From Lumnitzera littorea (lineage: Eukaryota > Streptophyta > Magnoliopsida > Myrtales > Combretaceae), in contig JAMXBB010000011.1 in assembly GCA_024138015.1 (NCBI GenBank), forward strand, positions 70,479,308-70,543,307: a stretch of 64,000 bases of DNA, in the 5' to 3' direction. The notes under the pieces were generated by a model, which ran no database searches, was not told where the DNA came from, and worked only from the letters and a program-made list of their open reading frames with translations. A program made the position numbers and the translations under genes. Below are positions 60,300 to 64,000 of the stretch, one piece after another. Numbering within the stretch: position 1 is the stretch's first letter; each line of letters opens with the position of its first letter.

Positions 60300-61600
60300 G
60301 AGCTTAATGCTATGATGCAAAAGGAACAAACTGCTCTGAAAAAAGTACAAGAGAAATGCCCTTAAGAAGAGGCAACAGTCAACTTATCCACATGACCAAG
60401 CAGGTGAAGTAAAACATGTGCTATGAACCTAATGCGTTGGCACAACCAAGTTCAGCACGAACACCATCTACTCAAGGCTTATGTGATCAATTGACTGGCA
60501 ATCGTAGTAAAATGTAGACACAAGGTAAATGTTTTGGCACAAGCAAAGTACCCAAAGAGGTGTCCCTAAGATGCTCCACTTGAGGACATGAATGTCTAAG
60601 AACTACATAAGCATATATGGCACACATCAAGGATGTACATCCAAAAGAAGGTGAAGTCTTCAACTCATACTTCGTAGCCAACTATAATAATTAGTCCATT
60701 AGCCCCTATCATCCTTAAGGAAACACTCCCTTAAGGTGTTAATTCCTACATCTTTATATGTATGGTGGAACATGGGACCTAAATGATCACCTTATGCACT
60801 TTAGCATAATGATGAGCCTCTACAACTTCACAAATGATATCATGTGCAAAGCTTTCCTTAGTACACTCATAAAGGTGACCTTACTATGGTTTAACACTCT
60901 ACCCAACAACTTTATCGGCTCTTTCAACAAGCTAGTGATGAAGTTCTAACAACACTTCCTCAACTCCAAAGTTCCATGCTAAGACTCCTCCACTCTGTAC
61001 AACATTAGGCAACTCTCTAACAAGAGGCTACAGGGTTACTTGGAGTGGTTCAACCATATAAAGCTCTAGGTCTCCAAGCTCAATATTGGAACCACGTTCT
61101 AGGCCCTAATCATAGGAATCGATCCCATAGGGAAATTATTTGACACCATCTCGTTTAATTGGCCTAACTTGCTTGATGAATTCATGTAAATGGCTAAGAA
61201 GTATGTAGCCTAAGAGGACACCACACAAGCAAGACTAGAGACTGATAGTGACAAATAAAGATCGAGGAAAGATTGCCTTAGACTAAGAGACATCAAGCCA
61301 TCCCCCTCAAAAGAATGACGATAGAGGCAAAAACAAAAATTTATTGACTACATAACTTATACACCTTTTACCTACCCCTTCAAAGAGGTCATGTACAAGG
61401 TCTGGGTTAACTCCCCTGAGCCCCACCCCCCCAAATGTAAGAGAGACACTAAAGGCTACAAGATTTGGTAAATATTGCGACTATCACCAAGTGTGTGGAC
61501 ATAACATCGACTAATGCTGTTACTTATGAAATGCGGTCGAAGGCCTAATTTACAAAGACTGTATCAACCACCTCATTATAAATGAAAGGAACTAAGTTTA
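60300..61600 (+). pseudogene. gag of the second Tat element, broken
   Basis: An N-terminal helical stretch (QELNAMMQKEQTALKKVQEK, about 60302-60360) is followed by the capsid domain. One 63-codon open frame (60758-60949) reads MYGGTWDLNDHLMHFSIMM, then SLYNFTNDIMCKAFLSTL and LWFNTLPNNFIGSFNKLVMK. Relatives have YDGT.DP.DHL..F.TLM...V.D...CRAF..TL....W...L....I.SF..L. After it come EWFNHIKL and GIDPIGKLFDTISFNWP, then the zinc-knuckle remnant YCDYHQVCGHNID (about 61475-61515). At least six stops or shifts are present. Confidence 0.82.
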
Positions 61601-61799
61601 ATGACCTACCTAGCACCATTAGATTGAAAAACAACAATAACAATAGCAATAGCAACAAATAGGGGAAAAGCTCTTCAATGATTAAGATTATTGAGAGAGA
61701 AGGGGTCAAGTTAACACCATCTTTGGAGGCCCAAGCCTTGTAGAAGCAATGTCATCTACATCGGTCGAGCATGAAGTCTACCCCATTTGAAGCAAAAAG

Positions 61800-62260
61800 G
61801 CTAATGTAGATACTACCATTAAATTCTCCATTGAGGACAAGAAGGGCATTGACTACCTGCATAGCACCACATTGGTTATTAATGCAGAAATTAGGTACTT
61901 TGATGTCCCAAAGACATTCATCAATAGTTGGAGCTTAGCAGATATCGTCTTCTATAGCATATACAAATAGATGAAGGACTAGGTTGATGAGCCCCTACAA
62001 CCCTATAAACATAGCCTTACATTTTTTGGAGGTAGCAGACCTATACCAATTAAGGAGCTCATTATCCTACAAATTCGATTGGGTGACAATGCATATGTTG
62101 CCATACAATTGATTAATTCCATGGTCGTCGACTGCTAGTCACCTTACAATGCTATATTGGAATGGCTAAGCATTATAAAGTTTAACATGCTAATAAGCCA
62201 AAAATGCCTCAAGGCAAAATTCCCAAACATCGACTAGAGTCGGTGAAACATGAGGAGACC
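61800..62260 (+). pseudogene. Protease of the second Tat element, broken
   Basis: The reading gives IEDKKGIDYLHSTTLVINAE, then SWSLADIVFYSIYK where relatives have the active-site DNGSSADILF, so the catalytic Asp-Asn-Gly is lost. After that come LTFFGGSRPIPIKELIILQI and SPYNAILEWLSIIKFNMLIS (relatives: SAYNAILGRP.L). It keeps enough order to assign the domain, but the active site is gone. Confidence 0.8.
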
Positions 62261-62609
62261 AGAAGTTGTCTAGGTCCATCTACTTGAAGGTGTAAACTTG
62301 GGAGAATGTCATGCATATTAAGTCTAGTTCAAATGAGAATCTAAACTCTCATAAAGAACCAATTGAGGAGATCGAGGAGATTGAGCTCGAAAGTACACTG
62401 AGACTAATAACGTGGGTTAAGATGACCCCACCTGATGAGGAGAAAAACGAGCTCATCAATTTCCTCCTTGGAATACCAATTACTTTGCATCTGTGCCTGA
62501 AGACATGTCTAACATAATCAACATCCTTGAAGCAACACTTCACCTAAATTTCCATCTTAAAGTATGGCTTATCAAGCAAAAAAAGCAACACTTCGCACCT
62601 GAATGACAA

Positions 62610-64000
62610 GCGACAATCGAGCAAGAGGTATAGAAGTTGTTTTAAGTTAGATTCATTAGACAAGAAAGGTACCCTACATGTTTGGTTAATATCGTCCTCG
62701 TGAAAAAGGCCAATAGGAAGTAACGAATGTATGCAAACTATATTGACCTAATTAAAGCTTACGCAAAAAAAATTTGCTTTCCTCTACATCGCATAAATCA
62801 ACTTGATAAACTCTACCTTTGGTCATACTATGCTTAGCTTTACGGATAGGACATTCAGGGTACAACTAGATTCCCATTACCTTAGAGGACGAAGTCCATA
62901 CCTCGTTTATCGCTGACTTGGATACATACTACTATAAAGTCATACCATTTGACCTCAAGAATACTAGGGAAATGTATCAATGATTGGTGATAACTATCTT
63001 TAAGCCCCAAATTAGACAAAATGTTGAGTTGTATGTTAATGATATGATTGTGAAGAGTAAAGAGCGAAAGGACAACATTGAAGACCTTTGCAAGACTTTC
63101 AATACCTTTTGTCATTACCAAATGAAGTTGAACCCCCATAAGTGCATCTTTAAGGTAGCATTCAAGAAGTTCCTTGGATCATGGTCACCGAGCATGGCAT
63201 TGAAGCTAACCTAGACAAAATGATGGCAATCAATGACATGTAAGCTCCCAAAACAATTAAGGATGTTTAGCATCTTACGGGTAGAATCGCTGTCCCCAAC
63301 CACCTTATTTCCAAAAGTGTAGACAAATGTTATGGGTTCTTTAGGCTTGAAGAACCCATTCGAATTGAAGTGAACTAACAAAGCCAAGAGGCCTTTGATA
63401 GTCTCAAAAAGTTCCTTGTGATCCTACCTATGCTCTCTAAACCTATACTTGAAGAAGAATTGTATTTATACCTCACTATTAGTTACCAAGCGCTTTCCTT
63501 GATGCTTGTTTGAGTAAATGGACAGTAACACAAGCTCGTCCCTATAAGGCCTAAAGACCGGATATATTGAGATTGAAATATTCATCTTGGCCATAGTGAT
63601 TGTCATACGAAGGCTAAGGTTATGTTTTCAAGCCTACCCAATCATAGTTCTCACCTACCAACCACTAGAAGCCATGCCATAGAAGTTAGACACCTCAAGT
63701 AGAATGGTGAAATTCTTTCTCAAGCTCAGTGCATACGTTATCCAATTCTGTACAAGGTAAGCAATCAAAGCATAAGTCTTTGCAAACTTTGTGGCAAAAT
63801 ATACTAAAGAGGAGGAAGCATAAATAAATGTCGACATGCAAGTGTGGACTCTCCATACTGATGTATCCATGGAGCAAGTAGAACACTACAAGAACCATAT
63901 GGCACCAAGGTGTTGTATACACTAAAATTTGGGTTTCTGATAAGTAACAACGAGGTCAAATATGAGGCACTCATGGCCGGTTTGAAAATAGCTAAGGATA
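62610..64000 (+). pseudogene. RT and RNase H of the second Tat element, broken and cut by the window end
   Basis: RT: RFIRQERYPTCLVNIVLVKK (about 62650-62710), then a 76-codon frame (62984-63214) reading NVELYVNDMIVKSKERKDN and MKLNPHKCIFKVAFKKFLGS. The catalytic YVDD is YVND. Connection/RNase H: LTGRIAVPNHLISKSVDKCY (63276-63335), then QEAFDSLKKFLVILPMLSKP (about 63384-63445). The second RNase H begins TLKFGFLISNNEVKYEALMA (about 63917-63979) and runs off the end. Two RNase H segments again point to the Tat lineage. Confidence 0.85.

Larger units (their letters stand above)
59368..64000 (+). mobile_element. Second Tat-lineage retrotransposon, cut by window end
   Basis: It begins with an LTR (59368-60189) and a primer site, followed by gag, protease, RT and RNase H on the plus strand; integrase and the 3' LTR lie beyond the window. 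Its LTR start (TGATTGGTATTTTTGGTAGG) resembles the start of the LTR of the first Tat element (TGATAGGAAATTTTGGTG). Domain order and motif wording match the first Tat element, but it is in the opposite orientation. All reading frames are broken. Confidence 0.8.

Overview
The window looks like nuclear DNA from a eudicot plant: AT-rich, one intron-containing gene with clear plant orthologues, and a dense load of plant-type transposons. It holds one intact protein-coding gene, a two-exon carboxylesterase of the CXE11 type on the minus strand (45195-48752). Almost everything else is transposon DNA in several stages of decay, plus AT-rich intergenic sequence. Most short open frames are chance frames or fragments of broken retroelement genes. 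No tRNA, rRNA or CRISPR was seen.

Left edge (1-8572): diverged ~205 bp tandem repeats, a non-autonomous Mutator-like element with long terminal inverted repeats and a near-perfect 9 bp target duplication (1550-2715), about 4.5 kb of AT-rich sequence without a recognisable gene, and a Tourist-like MITE (7225-7737).

Centre (8573-42928): one old Tat-lineage Ty3/gypsy retrotransposon on the minus strand, cut up by later insertions. Its two LTRs (8573-10532 and 42111-42928) both come to about 635 bp once insertions and a tandem duplication are removed. Its gag is split into three pieces by two related 6.6 kb and 9.7 kb gypsy elements (25099-31687 and 31897-41630). The second of these carries a third, minus-strand element deleted for pol (36364-39483). 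The host also carries a solo LTR and a hAT MITE in its 3' LTR, a 2.9 kb solo LTR and another ~2 kb LTR in its antisense-gene region, and an LTR-like insertion in its RNase H. Between pol and the 3' LTR lies a plus-strand gene remnant with its own TATA box and a domain like the 'putative gypsy type transposon' (Transposase_28) family. With the insertions removed the element would be about 10.5 kb.

Right part (42929-64000): an unclassified repeat, the carboxylesterase gene with its 2.1 kb intron, AT-rich intergenic DNA with one unresolved base (50383), LTR remnants (about 50140-51000 and 52547-54260), a probable hAT transposase relic (about 55950-57730), and a second Tat element on the plus strand (LTR 59368-60189, then gag, protease, RT and RNase H) that runs off the window end.

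The retroelement genes would once have made capsid and replication proteins for their own transposition. All are now broken by stops and frameshifts. Only the carboxylesterase is likely to make a functional protein.
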